Shown piece after piece: positions 44,902-53,544 of a stretch of 64,000 bases of DNA. The stretch's first letter is position 1, and each line of letters starts with the position of its first letter. A program made the translations under genes and the position numbers. The stretch comes from Sphingomonas phyllosphaerae (GTDB taxonomy: Bacteria > Pseudomonadota > Alphaproteobacteria > Sphingomonadales > Sphingomonadaceae), in assembly GCA_036946405.1 (NCBI GenBank), contig JAQIJC010000001.1, positions 2,927,501 to 2,991,500 of the forward strand, read 5' to 3'. A model generated the notes under the pieces. The model saw only the letters and a list, made by a program, of their open reading frames with translations. It had not been told where the DNA came from and made no database searches.

Positions 44902-45108
44902 AGGAGCCACGGGCACTCTGCGCCATCTGCCATGCCAGATACGGGTTGATGCTGGTAGTGACACCCGACCAATCAGAAGCGAGACTGCAAACCGCTTGCG
45001 GCAGGCCTGATTGTCGAACGCCGCGCTGTGCAGAACCGCCACGGTGACGACCGGAATCGATTTCGACAGGCCTCGGTAGCGCGCGAGGCGCGACCGAGAA
45101 GCCCGCCA

Positions 45109-47352
45109 TCAGAATATCGCTCGCACCCCAAGGGCCAGCGCACGGCCGGGCAGCGGCGCGCGCAGTCGCAGGAAGGAATTGTGCAGCCGCGCCTCCGTAT
45201 TGCGCAGGTTGGTCGCGTCGACGAACAGCTCATAGCGGGCCTGCATTCCGAAGCGGTAAGCGGCATGGGCGTCGACCAGCGTGAAGCCGTCGGATACCGG
45301 TTCGCTCTTGGCGACATCCGCCTGTCGGAGGTAGTGGACGGCCCCGACCGACGAGCGGAGCGTACCGCTGTCCCAGCCCAGATCGCCACCATAACGCGAC
45401 ATTGGCGTGCGCGGGAGAAAATCGCCGTCGAGCCGCTGCCGGAAATATTGTCGGTCGAACGCCGCCGTCGCGCCGCTGGCAAACGGGCTATAGCCGTCGG
45501 GCAAGGTAAAGACCGGGCGGACCTGCACATAATCGCCAAAGCCATGCAGCGCTAATTGGCCGATGCCCGTCGTCGCGCGGATCGTCGCCTCGCCCTCGAT
45601 GCCACGGAAGCGGGTGTCGCCCTGTCGCCATTCGCGGACCGGCAGGGTCCGCGACACGCCGGTGTTGCCGAGATAGATATAGTCCGAGAATGTCGTGCTA
45701 TAGGCGGACACCGCGGCGGTCAGCCAGCGCGCGTCGATGCCACCCCCGACCTCGATCGTCTCGGCCCGCTCCTTGCGCAACCGCGCGTCGCCCTGCTCCT
45801 CGGTCAGGATCGAGAAGTGATTGCCGTTGGCGTAAAGCTCGTTGACGCCCGGCGCCCGTTCGGCATGGGACCAGCGTGCGTTCAGGTAGAGGACCTTGAA
45901 CAGTGACAAGCGTGCGCCGACATCGCCGCTCAGCAGGTGGAAGTCGGTATCGCGGGCGTAGACCGCGCCCTTCCCCCGCCCCGCCCGCACGCTGGCTTCG
46001 TCCAGGTCGTAGCGCACCCGATCATAACGGATGCCGCCATTCAGGATCAGCGGCGACAGCGTCAGCCGCTCGGTCAGGAAGGCGGAGCGTTCGGCGGTGA
46101 CGACGCTCGGCAGATAGGAGGTCGTCTCGGCGGTACGCAGGCCGTGATCGGCGATCTGCCCGCCGATCGAGCCACTGAGCGGGCCGAGCGGTCGGTGCGC
46201 GATCTCGATGCGCGCCTCCTCGCCGGTGCCGTCGAAGCGGCTCCAGTCGCGATCGGGCAGGCGTTCGCGGTCGCGCGAACGGACATGCGCCGCACGCAGC
46301 GTCACCGTCGCGATACCGGGCAGGGGGTCGTAGAGCGCGCCTTTCAGGTCGAAGCGCGTCTGGCCGACGCTGACGCCGATCGGGCTCCCGCCGGTGCGTG
46401 ACGCGGTGATCAGCGTAAAGCCGGGCACGCCATAGCTGTTGTCGTATCGGCCGATCGACAGGCCCAGAAAACCGCCATCGACGATCAGGCTGCCGCCCGC
46501 CGTCACCGCGCCGGTCCGGATCGCGCTATTGGGCAGCCGTCCGTCGGCATCGCCCATTGGGTCGAGCGCGGTGATGACCTGTCCCGATACCGGTGTCGCG
46601 TCGACATAGCGTTTGAGCGTCGGATCCAAGACATAGGTCGGTTTGGCCAGCCGGACTTGGCAGAGCGCCTGCAGCGGCGCGGCAGAAACGAGCGCCTTCC
46701 AGCTGCGGCACGTATCGGCCTTGGCGCGACCGGGGATCGCTTGATCGCCCTGATACCGATACAGCCCGTCGAGGTGCCACGCGAACGCGCCATGCCCGCC
46801 GTCGAGCCGCGTCATCGTCGTCACGCCGACATTATCGCCAGTGCGCACCTCGGCCCGCCCGGTCGGTGCGCCGTCATGCCGCAGCGTGGGGATGCGGCCG
46901 TCGACGAGGTTCACCGCGCCGCCGATCGCCGCGCCGCCATAGGGGACGGCGGCGCTGCCCTTTCGCACCTCGATCCGCTCGGCGAGGAACGGCTCGATCG
47001 CGGCGGCATGTTCGGCGCCCAGGCCCGCCGCATCGCGGGTCGGCAGGCCGTCCAGCAGGGTCGCGACCCGCCCGCCGGTCTGGCCACGTATCGTCGGGCG
47101 ACCGACCGCGGGACCGAAATAATCGTTGTGGACCCCCGGCACACGCGCCAGCGTCTCGCCCGGCGTCGCCGCCTTGCGGCGGTCGAGTTCCGCGCCTTCG
47201 ATCGCCTCACCGACAGCGCCGGGCACACCCTTGACGTCGCCGATATCGGCACGCTGTCCTTCGACGACGATCGTCGACGGCACCTTCTCGGCCAACGGAT
47301 ATGCGGCGCTCGTCCCTGCGGCAGCTGCCAGCAGGATCAATTCAGAGACCAT
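45109..47352 (-). CDS. TonB-dependent receptor, probable zinc (ZnuD-like) transporter
   Basis: A protein of 747 residues, shorter than the glycan-type receptors here and with a different plug: STIVVEGQRADIGDVKGVPG, ETLARVPGVHNDYFGPAVGR and PTIRGQTGGRVATLLDGLPT. The barrel ends ALALGVRAIF. The start at 47352 gives a short signal peptide (ELILLAAAAGTSAAYPLA). It is divergent from a COG0523 GTPase/DUF1826 pair, and two Zur-like boxes lie in the 150-bp gap (47393-47409 and 47462-47478). That context strongly suggests uptake of zinc across the outer membrane under zinc limitation. The metal is inferred from context and not from residues in the protein. Confidence 0.93.
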   Translation of the reverse strand: MVSELILLAAAAGTSAAYPLAEKVPSTIVVEGQRADIGDVKGVPGAVGEAIEGAELDRRKAATPGETLARVPGVHNDYFGPAVGRPTIRGQTGGRVATLLDGLPTRDAAGLGAEHAAAIEPFLAERIEVRKGSAAVPYGGAAIGGAVNLVDGRIPTLRHDGAPTGRAEVRTGDNVGVTTMTRLDGGHGAFAWHLDGLYRYQGDQAIPGRAKADTCRSWKALVSAAPLQALCQVRLAKPTYVLDPTLKRYVDATPVSGQVITALDPMGDADGRLPNSAIRTGAVTAGGSLIVDGGFLGLSIGRYDNSYGVPGFTLITASRTGGSPIGVSVGQTRFDLKGALYDPLPGIATVTLRAAHVRSRDRERLPDRDWSRFDGTGEEARIEIAHRPLGPLSGSIGGQIADHGLRTAETTSYLPSVVTAERSAFLTERLTLSPLILNGGIRYDRVRYDLDEASVRAGRGKGAVYARDTDFHLLSGDVGARLSLFKVLYLNARWSHAERAPGVNELYANGNHFSILTEEQGDARLRKERAETIEVGGGIDARWLTAAVSAYSTTFSDYIYLGNTGVSRTLPVREWRQGDTRFRGIEGEATIRATTGIGQLALHGFGDYVQVRPVFTLPDGYSPFASGATAAFDRQYFRQRLDGDFLPRTPMSRYGGDLGWDSGTLRSSVGAVHYLRQADVAKSEPVSDGFTLVDAHAAYRFGMQARYELFVDATNLRNTEARLHNSFLRLRAPLPGRALALGVRAIF

Positions 47353-47392
47353 CGGTCGTTCATTCCCCCTTGAAACTCGGCGGGCTTATGGG

Positions 47393-47409
47393 ATGGTATA
47401 TTGTATCAC
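47393..47409. promoter_or_regulatory. Zur-like operator upstream of the zinc TBDR
   Basis: ATGGTATATTGTATCAC is a partial 17-bp dyad matching 12 of 16 positions of the pattern ATGTTATA-N-TATAACAT, which I recall as typical of proteobacterial Zur sites. It is 41 bases upstream of the TBDR start at 47352. It agrees with the second box at 47462-47478 at 12 of 17 positions. Confidence 0.6.
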
Positions 47410-47461
47410 TCAAGTGTCTGACTTTCACGCCTGACCCAAAACGACCAACTGGACGAACGTG

Positions 47462-47478
47462 ATGTTACAGTATATCAT
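47462..47478. promoter_or_regulatory. Zur-like operator upstream of the COG0523 GTPase
   Basis: ATGTTACAGTATATCAT matches ATGTTATA-N-TATAACAT at 14 of 16 positions and is an inverted repeat about a central G. It ends 24 bases before the preferred GTPase start at 47503, so a repressor bound here would block its promoter. Zur would dissociate when zinc is scarce, inducing the operon. Confidence 0.68.
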
Positions 47479-47502
47479 TGCAATGTAGAGATGGAGAAAG
47501 TG

Positions 47503-48738
47503 ATGGTGCCCGAGTTCATCCACGATACGCGCCTGCCGGTGACGGTGCTGTCCGGCTTCCTCGGGGCGGGGAAGACGACGTTGTTGAACCACATCCTCGC
47601 CAATCGTGAGGGGCGTCGCGTCGCGGTGATCGTCAACGACATGTCCGAGGTGAACATCGACGCCGATCTCGTCCGGGGCGGAGAGGCGGCGCTGTCGCGG
47701 TCGGAGGAGGCGCTGGTCGAGATGACCAACGGCTGCATCTGCTGCACGCTGCGCGACGACCTGCTGGCGGAGGTCCGTGCGCTCGCCGAGGCGGGGCGAT
47801 TCGACTATTTGGTGATCGAGAGCACGGGCATCTCCGAGCCGCTGCCCGTCGCCACCACCTTCTCCTTCCGCGACGAAGCGGGCGTGTCGCTGGGCGATGT
47901 CGCCCGGCTCGACACGATGGTGACGGTGGTCGACGCACTCAACCTGCTCGCCGACTATTCCAGTCAGGACTTTCTGGCCGATCGCGGCGAAACCCTGGGC
48001 GAGGACGATACGCGCAGCCTCGTCGGCCTGCTGGTCGAACAGATCGAGTTCGCCGATGTGGTCGTCGTCAACAAGGCGTCGTCGGTATCGGCGGAACAGC
48101 TGGTGATCGTGAAGAAGCTGGTCGCCAGCCTAAACGCCGATGCGATGATCGTTACTGCCGATCACGGCCGCGTCGATCTCGACCTCATCCTCGCCACCGG
48201 GCTGTTCGATGAGGAGAAGGCGTCGCGCCATCCCTTGTGGGCGAAGGAACTCTACGGCTACGCCCATCATCAGCCCGAAACCGAGGAATACGGGATCGAG
48301 AGCTTCGTCTATCGCGCAAAGCGACCGTTCGATCCGGCGAAGTTCCATGCCTTTCTTACGGATGGCGGCCTCGACCATGTCGTCCGCGCCAAGGGGCATT
48401 TCTGGCTGGCGACGCGGCCCGACTGGGTCGGCGAACTGGCGGTGGCGGGCAGCCAGACCGAAACCGCGCGTATGGGCCGCTGGTGGGCGAGCATCCCGAA
48501 GAACCAATGGCCCGATGACGGCCGCTTCGAAGACTTCGTGGCGAAGCACTGGGACGCGATCTGGGGCGACCGGCGACAGGAGCTGGTATTCATCGGCATC
48601 GGCATGGATGAGGCGCGCATCCGCGCGCGGCTCGATGCCTGCCTCGTCCCAGCCAGCGCCTTCACGCCCATGCTATGGACGGGCTTGCGTGATCCGTTCC
48701 CGGCATGGGGTGAGCGGCAGCTGGAAGCCGCCGAATGA
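47503..48738 (+). CDS. COG0523 (CobW C-terminal) GTPase, zinc metallochaperone-like
   Basis: 411 residues from the ATG at 47503, which has GGAG six bases upstream; an ATG at 47491 would add four residues but sits almost on the Zur box. The G domain has Walker [10 protein letters not shown], the metal-binding CxCC motif in [11 protein letters not shown], and a Walker B-type [12 protein letters not shown]. The usual NKxD is replaced by NKAS in [11 protein letters not shown]. The C-terminal CobW_C region contains [10 protein letters not shown] and FWLATRPD. The family includes ZigA and YeiR, which help deliver zinc to client enzymes during scarcity. Its stop overlaps the next ATG (ATGA). Zur boxes and the zinc TBDR lie divergently upstream. 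Confidence 0.94.
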   Translation: MVPEFIHDTRLPVTVLSGFLGAGKTTLLNHILANREGRRVAVIVNDMSEVNIDADLVRGGEAALSRSEEALVEMTNGCICCTLRDDLLAEVRALAEAGRFDYLVIESTGISEPLPVATTFSFRDEAGVSLGDVARLDTMVTVVDALNLLADYSSQDFLADRGETLGEDDTRSLVGLLVEQIEFADVVVVNKASSVSAEQLVIVKKLVASLNADAMIVTADHGRVDLDLILATGLFDEEKASRHPLWAKELYGYAHHQPETEEYGIESFVYRAKRPFDPAKFHAFLTDGGLDHVVRAKGHFWLATRPDWVGELAVAGSQTETARMGRWWASIPKNQWPDDGRFEDFVAKHWDAIWGDRRQELVFIGIGMDEARIRARLDACLVPASAFTPMLWTGLRDPFPAWGERQLEAAE

Positions 48739-49307
48739 ACCTCGACACCATGGCGCGCGACGTGGCGGTCGGCGCGCAGGTGGAAGTGCTGGAGGGCATC
48801 GGGCATGAAGACACCGCATTGGCGATATGGGAGCGTCCCGCGCTTCCCGCGCTGCACGCGGCACTTACGCTACTCGACCTCGACGCGGTCGACGATGTTG
48901 TTGCCGAGATCGCCACCAATGCCGCGCTGGATGATCTTCTGCGCGCCGCCGGATACCCGGAGGCCGTTGTCGATGCGATCGCCGCCGACATCGTCCTGCT
49001 GGCCCACCACCATGCCGAACTGACCGATGCCGATCGCCTGTCGCTGAAGCTGGAGGTGGTGGAAACCGACGCCTGCCGCCGCTTCCACGCCGATTACGTC
49101 ACGCTACGGATGCTGTGCACCTATGTCGGTCCCGGAACCCAGTGGCAGCGCGTCGCCGATCCCGACACGATTGGCCAAGTGCCGACCGGCGCGGTCGCGG
49201 TGTTCAAGGGCCGACTGCTGCTCGACCCGCCGGCGGTGCTGCACCGCTCGCCCCCGATCATCGCCAGCGGCGAGCGCCGCCTGCTTCTCGCTATCGATCC
49301 GGCCTAA
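48735..49307 (+). CDS. DUF1826 family protein
   Basis: A protein of 190 residues starting at the ATG overlapping the GTPase stop by four bases. The conserved core is [20 protein letters not shown] followed by PGTQW, the hallmark of DUF1826. An N-terminal acidic helical part precedes it, and VAVFKGRLL with AVLHRSPPI follows. His and Cys residues in the core (CRRFHADY) could bind a metal or be catalytic. DUF1826 genes frequently sit next to COG0523 GTPases under Zur, as here, so a part in zinc homeostasis is likely. Its biochemical role is not established. Confidence 0.9.
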   Translation: MNLDTMARDVAVGAQVEVLEGIGHEDTALAIWERPALPALHAALTLLDLDAVDDVVAEIATNAALDDLLRAAGYPEAVVDAIAADIVLLAHHHAELTDADRLSLKLEVVETDACRRFHADYVTLRMLCTYVGPGTQWQRVADPDTIGQVPTGAVAVFKGRLLLDPPAVLHRSPPIIASGERRLLLAIDPA

Positions 49308-49320
49308 GGGGGCGGGAACC

Positions 49321-50370
49321 ATGCTGAAGATGCTCACCCGCTGTCTGGCGATCATACTCGTGGCGGTCGCTAGCCCCGCCATTGCCGCGCCCTCGCCTAC
49401 CGCCCTTGCCGACGGAACGGTCGTCTCGCGCGAAGCCTGGCGCACCCCCTTCGCGACGCGGGCGGAATGGCTGGCGTTCGTCGGCGGCACGCCGGACGGA
49501 GCGGAAGCGGCCCGGCGCTATGACACGCTCTACCCCGAAGGCGATTTCAATCGATGGACGCAGGGCAGGACGATCGGGATCAGCCGCATCGTCTATCGCA
49601 GCGGCGGGCTGGCGATTCGCGGCTTGCTGCTCGAACCCCGCACGCCCGGCCATCACCCCGTCCTGATCTTCAATCATGGCGGCGTCGGTGAATGGGGACG
49701 GATCGTCGTCCCGGACATACTGGAGATGAGCCGGCTGGCCGAGCGCGGCTATGTCGTCCTTGCCTCGGCCTTTCGCGGCGAAGGTGGCAGCGAAGGCAAA
49801 CCCGACATGGGCGGCGGCGACATCGACGATGCGCTGGCGCTGATCGACGTCGCCGCGACCCTGCCGACCGCCGACGTTACCCGCGTCGGCATGTGGGGCT
49901 TCAGCCGCGGCGGGTTCACCACCTATGGCGCGCTGGCGAAGAGCCGCCGCATCGCCGCCGCGGTGATCGAGGGCGGTCCCACCGATCTCGTCCACGCCGC
50001 CCGCCGCGCCGAGTTCGACCGCCACGTCTATCCCGACGTGATCCCCGGCTATGCCGGCGACAAGGATGGCGTGTTGGCGCGGCGGTCGCCGATCAATTGG
50101 CCCGAGCGGCTTTCGCCCGGCACCGCGATCCTGATCCTCCACGGCGGCGACGATCCGCGCGTCGAGCCGACCGACGCCTTGCGCATGGCGGCCGCGCTAC
50201 AGCGGCTGAAGCGATCCTATCGACTCAAGATCTATGAAGGCGGCGGCCATGACCTGATCGCGGACATGGTCGACGTCCGCGCGGAGATGGACCGCTTGTT
50301 CGACCGCTACGTCCGCGACCGCGTGACGCCGCCCATGAATGCCGCTGTGCCGGTGGCGGACGGACCGTAG
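49321..50370 (+). CDS. exported alpha/beta hydrolase (prolyl oligopeptidase/dienelactone hydrolase-like)
   Basis: 349 residues from the ATG at 49321, beginning with a signal peptide (MLTRCLAIILVAVASPAIAA). The hydrolase fold has the oxyanion region LIFNHGGVGEWGR, the nucleophile Ser in MWGFSRGGFTTYG, an Asp in HGGDDPRVEP and the catalytic His in EGGGHDLIAD. A peptidase S9-like or esterase activity is plausible; the substrate is unknown. It follows the DUF1826 gene by 13 bases, so it is probably co-transcribed and Zur-controlled. Why a periplasmic hydrolase would be in a zinc-limitation operon is unclear. A hairpin downstream ends the unit. Confidence 0.9.
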   Translation: MLKMLTRCLAIILVAVASPAIAAPSPTALADGTVVSREAWRTPFATRAEWLAFVGGTPDGAEAARRYDTLYPEGDFNRWTQGRTIGISRIVYRSGGLAIRGLLLEPRTPGHHPVLIFNHGGVGEWGRIVVPDILEMSRLAERGYVVLASAFRGEGGSEGKPDMGGGDIDDALALIDVAATLPTADVTRVGMWGFSRGGFTTYGALAKSRRIAAAVIEGGPTDLVHAARRAEFDRHVYPDVIPGYAGDKDGVLARRSPINWPERLSPGTAILILHGGDDPRVEPTDALRMAAALQRLKRSYRLKIYEGGGHDLIADMVDVRAEMDRLFDRYVRDRVTPPMNAAVPVADGP

Positions 50371-50393
50371 TTCGGGAGCGGTTCCGACCGCCG

Positions 50394-50431
50394 GGGAAGC
50401 CGACCCCACGAGGACGGGTGGACGGCTTCCC
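50394..50431. terminator. hairpin between convergent hydrolase and methyltransferase genes
   Basis: GGGAAGCCG (50394-50402) pairs with CGGCTTCCC (50423-50431) around a 20-nt loop, followed by TCGTCTTTGG. It lies between the stops at 50370 (+) and 50463 (-). The large loop makes it a moderate-confidence terminator. Confidence 0.55.
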
Positions 50432-50462
50432 TCGTCTTTGGTCACCGCATCATTTCTCGGCG

Positions 50463-51314
50463 CTACGGCGCGGCGGATGTGAACAACGCGCAGCTATATA
50501 CGGGCCGCCCGGTGACCAACCTGTACAGATTGCTGATGATATACGACATGGCCCCGGATCGGCTCGCGACGTCATAGATCGCAGCCAGCGTCAATCTTGG
50601 CGCAAGCCGCGACAGGTCGGCGGGGCTTGGTACGCCCCACAAGAAGGCGGCCGTCGTCTTGCCCACGCTGGGGTTGCGCCGTCCGTGCCGCGCCATCAGC
50701 GGCGAGGCGAGGTCGAGCGCAAAGGTCAGCGGCGATGCTCGGTGTCGGGCTTCCTCCACCAGATCGCGGACCCACGCCTCTCCCCGGCCCGGATCGAGAT
50801 ACATGGAGACGCCCTCGGCCAGCACCAGAAGCGGCCTGCCTTGTTCCCAGTCCACGCGCTTCGTCCATTCCGCGACCTCGATGCCGTCACCGGCGAGGTG
50901 TCGGACGTTGGGCAACGAAGGCACCAGCGCCTCACGCAAGGCGACGACTTCGGCGAAGTCGATGTCGATCCACGTAATGCCCGGCGGCGGCACGATCCGG
51001 TTGGCGCGGGTGTCGAGGCCAGACCCGACCGAGACGACGAGGCCATGCGGATACTCCGTCACGAATTGCCGCGCGACGCCATCGAACCACAGCGAACGGA
51101 CGATCGATCCGCGCATACTGGCCCGGTCCCCGGCGAAGCGGGCGGGGTCGAAGGCGAGCGCCTCGCCCACCACCTGCGCCGCCGGATCGACGAAGCCGAG
51201 GTCGGGATTGTCCCGCGCCGCCACCAGCCGCGCGGCGAGCGTGATCAACAGGGTTTCCGGCACGCCGGAAAGTTGTGGCGAGAGTTGCCCAGCGATCGCG
51301 GTCACAGCTTCCAT
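50463..51314 (-). CDS. class I SAM-dependent methyltransferase (PPM/LCM-like)
   Basis: A protein of 283 residues starting at the ATG at 51314, inside the last codons of the upstream TBDR gene (13-base overlap). Motif I is VVSVGSGLDTRANRI, followed by the acidic ITWIDIDFAEVVALREAL and the later LVLAEGVSMYLDPG. This set matches the leucine carboxyl methyltransferase/polyketide-associated PPM group. These enzymes methylate carboxyl or hydroxyl groups of small molecules; the substrate is unknown. Its fusion-like overlap with a TBDR gene and an AraC regulator next door suggests a role tied to the receptor's ligand, for example modification of a siderophore-like compound, which is inference. Confidence 0.9.
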   Translation of the reverse strand: MEAVTAIAGQLSPQLSGVPETLLITLAARLVAARDNPDLGFVDPAAQVVGEALAFDPARFAGDRASMRGSIVRSLWFDGVARQFVTEYPHGLVVSVGSGLDTRANRIVPPPGITWIDIDFAEVVALREALVPSLPNVRHLAGDGIEVAEWTKRVDWEQGRPLLVLAEGVSMYLDPGRGEAWVRDLVEEARHRASPLTFALDLASPLMARHGRRNPSVGKTTAAFLWGVPSPADLSRLAPRLTLAAIYDVASRSGAMSYIISNLYRLVTGRPVYSCALFTSAAP

Positions 51315-53482
51315 CCCAATTCGACGCCCGCCTGTCGCCCGCGGCCGACCGGCGCATACCAATTGCCGTCATTGCCGAACGCCAGGTTGCGGAAGGCGAG
51401 ACCCGAGGCGCGGCGGACGTCGGTCAGGTTTTCGACAAAGGCCCGCGCCGACCAGCGCGGTCCTTCATAGCCCGCCTGCAATCCGACCGTCTGCGTCGCG
51501 CCCTGCACCGCCTGCCCGAGGCTTTCGAGCGCCTCCTTGCCGGTCAACGACACTTCGCCGCGCGCGAACAGGCCACCGGGCAATTGATAGCGCGCGGCGA
51601 GATAGCCATCATAGGCGGGCACCAGCTTGACGCGACGGCCGCGCACATTGGTGGTCGCATTGACCTGAAGGTCGCGGTAGCGCGCGTCCGAATAGCCGAG
51701 ATTGGCGGTCAGCGTCAGCCCGCGCACCGGATCGGCCGAGGCTTCCAGCTCGAACCCCTTGCTGTCGATCGAGGCGTTCGCGCCAATATAGTCCGACGAG
51801 ATGATCCGGCCATTGGCGTCGGCGGCGACCTGGATTTCCTGCCAGTTGTTCGAACGGATATAGAAGCCCGCCCCCGCCAGCCGCAGCCTGCCGTCCGCCG
51901 AGCGCCATTTGAACCCGCCCTCGCGGCTCCACATCGTCTCCGACGCGAAGCGCAATATGTCGTCGGACAGATTGGCCTGCGCCGCGGTCAGGTTGAAACC
52001 GCCGGGGATATAGCCCTTGGCGGCATTGGCGTAGAAGGTGAGCTGCGGCGACGCCTTGTAGCGGATGGAGAAGCGCGGCAGCACGGCGTGGAAATCACCG
52101 CCCAGTTCGGCGTCCCGATATATGAACAGGCTGCCACCGCCCAGATCGAGCTGCCCGGCATTCTGCTTCGCCGTGCGATGGGCATGATCGTAGCGGATAC
52201 CGGCGCTCAATGTCAGGGCCGGCAGGAACAGCGGCGACCAATTGGCCGAGCCGAACACGCCCCAGTCGCGCGAATGGGCGAATTGATGCGGCGCGGGCTG
52301 GTAGCTGGCAAGCGTCCCGACGCCGAGAAAAGTCGTCTGGAAGCGGTCGTCGTCCTCGCGATAATGGGTGACGCCGACGATATAGTTGAACGGTTCGCTC
52401 GCGGGCGAGGCGAAGCGCAGCTCGGCATTGTAGAAATCGCGCTTCTTGGCATCCTGACCGGCGACGGTCGGCAGTGCGGTGAAGTCGAAGTCCAGCCCCT
52501 TCGCGTCGCTCTGGAAGTGGCGATAGGACAGCGCCAGATCGATCGTGCCGTAACCCGGATCATAGCTGGCGGACAGGCCGGACACGATCTCGCGCTGGGT
52601 CGTCAGCTTCGGGGCATCCTCCAGATAATCGAAACGCCCGATCCGCCGCCCGCCGTTGAAGCGATCGGCATAGCTGCGATTGTAGAGCTCGATATCGAGC
52701 GGGACATATTGCTGGTCGAAAATGCCGGGCGCGTGCTTGTCGAGGATATAGGCGGTGCCGTTGACGGTCAGCGCGTCGACCGGATGCCAGCGCAGGCGGC
52801 CCTGCAGGAACAGCTCCCGCAGCGACCCGCCGGGTTGGCCGGGCTGGCGGTTGGGCAGGAAGCTGTCGCCCTGCGCCGCTTTCCACGCCACCGATCCCGC
52901 CAGCCCCTCGCCGAGCGGACCGCCGAGAAAGCCGTCCACCGCGCCGTTGATCCCGCCGCGATAGCCGGTGCCGGTGCCGCGCGCCTCCGCCACCACATGA
53001 TCGGTCGGCGCGCGCGTGTTGATGACGATCAGGCCCGACTCGCTGTTCGCGCCGTAGAGCGTCGCCTGCGGCCCGCGCAGCACCTCGACCGATTCCACCT
53101 GATTGAGGACGGCATTGGACAGCTCACGGAACGGAATGCCGTCGATATAGACTGCCGCGCGGTTGACGATGAACGGATTGGACTCGATCCCGCGGATCGA
53201 AATGAAGGTGCTGCCCAGCTGGCCGCTTTCGTTGAACTGGACATTGGGCACCGCCGCATCGAGTTGGCGGACGTCGCGGATGCGCGCCTCGTCCAGTGCC
53301 TTGCGGTCGAGGACCGTGACGGACACGTCCGCATCCTGCAGCTTCGTGTCGCGGCGGGTGCCGGTGACGACGATGTCCGTTGGCGACTCCGGCGCGGCTG
53401 TCGCGTCCTGCGCCTGGGCTGAAAACGGCAGCGAGCAGGCGATGGCGACTGACGAGACGACGTAAAGAGACAGAAAGCGCAT
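51302..53482 (-). CDS. TonB-dependent receptor (siderophore-type plug)
   Basis: A protein of 726 residues with signal peptide (VVSSVAIACSLPFSAQAQ). The plug is TDIVVTGTRRDTKLQDADVS, then RQLDAAVPNVQFNESGQLGS and VLRGPQATLYGANSESGLIV. The 'LRGPQ-T-LYG' signature is typical of siderophore and cobalamin receptors and differs from the glycan-type receptors in this window. The barrel ends GVELGWKL. Together with the overlapping methyltransferase gene it forms a two-gene operon divergent from an AraC regulator of the PchR kind. Iron-chelate or another cofactor is the likely ligand. Confidence 0.94.
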   Translation of the reverse strand: MRFLSLYVVSSVAIACSLPFSAQAQDATAAPESPTDIVVTGTRRDTKLQDADVSVTVLDRKALDEARIRDVRQLDAAVPNVQFNESGQLGSTFISIRGIESNPFIVNRAAVYIDGIPFRELSNAVLNQVESVEVLRGPQATLYGANSESGLIVINTRAPTDHVVAEARGTGTGYRGGINGAVDGFLGGPLGEGLAGSVAWKAAQGDSFLPNRQPGQPGGSLRELFLQGRLRWHPVDALTVNGTAYILDKHAPGIFDQQYVPLDIELYNRSYADRFNGGRRIGRFDYLEDAPKLTTQREIVSGLSASYDPGYGTIDLALSYRHFQSDAKGLDFDFTALPTVAGQDAKKRDFYNAELRFASPASEPFNYIVGVTHYREDDDRFQTTFLGVGTLASYQPAPHQFAHSRDWGVFGSANWSPLFLPALTLSAGIRYDHAHRTAKQNAGQLDLGGGSLFIYRDAELGGDFHAVLPRFSIRYKASPQLTFYANAAKGYIPGGFNLTAAQANLSDDILRFASETMWSREGGFKWRSADGRLRLAGAGFYIRSNNWQEIQVAADANGRIISSDYIGANASIDSKGFELEASADPVRGLTLTANLGYSDARYRDLQVNATTNVRGRRVKLVPAYDGYLAARYQLPGGLFARGEVSLTGKEALESLGQAVQGATQTVGLQAGYEGPRWSARAFVENLTDVRRASGLAFRNLAFGNDGNWYAPVGRGRQAGVELGWKL

Positions 53483-53544
53483 GATCCCCCATTTTGCGCT
53501 GAGCAGCGCGCTTGTTGCGAATTGTTCGCATGGTATAAGGTCTC

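Noticed and set aside
44862-45047. Small plus-strand frame after the broken GH27 gene (MASLEAMPAENALKEPRAL...)
   Set aside because: Contains a CxxC-like cluster by chance, lacks a clear start signal and any known family, and overlaps a rearranged junction.
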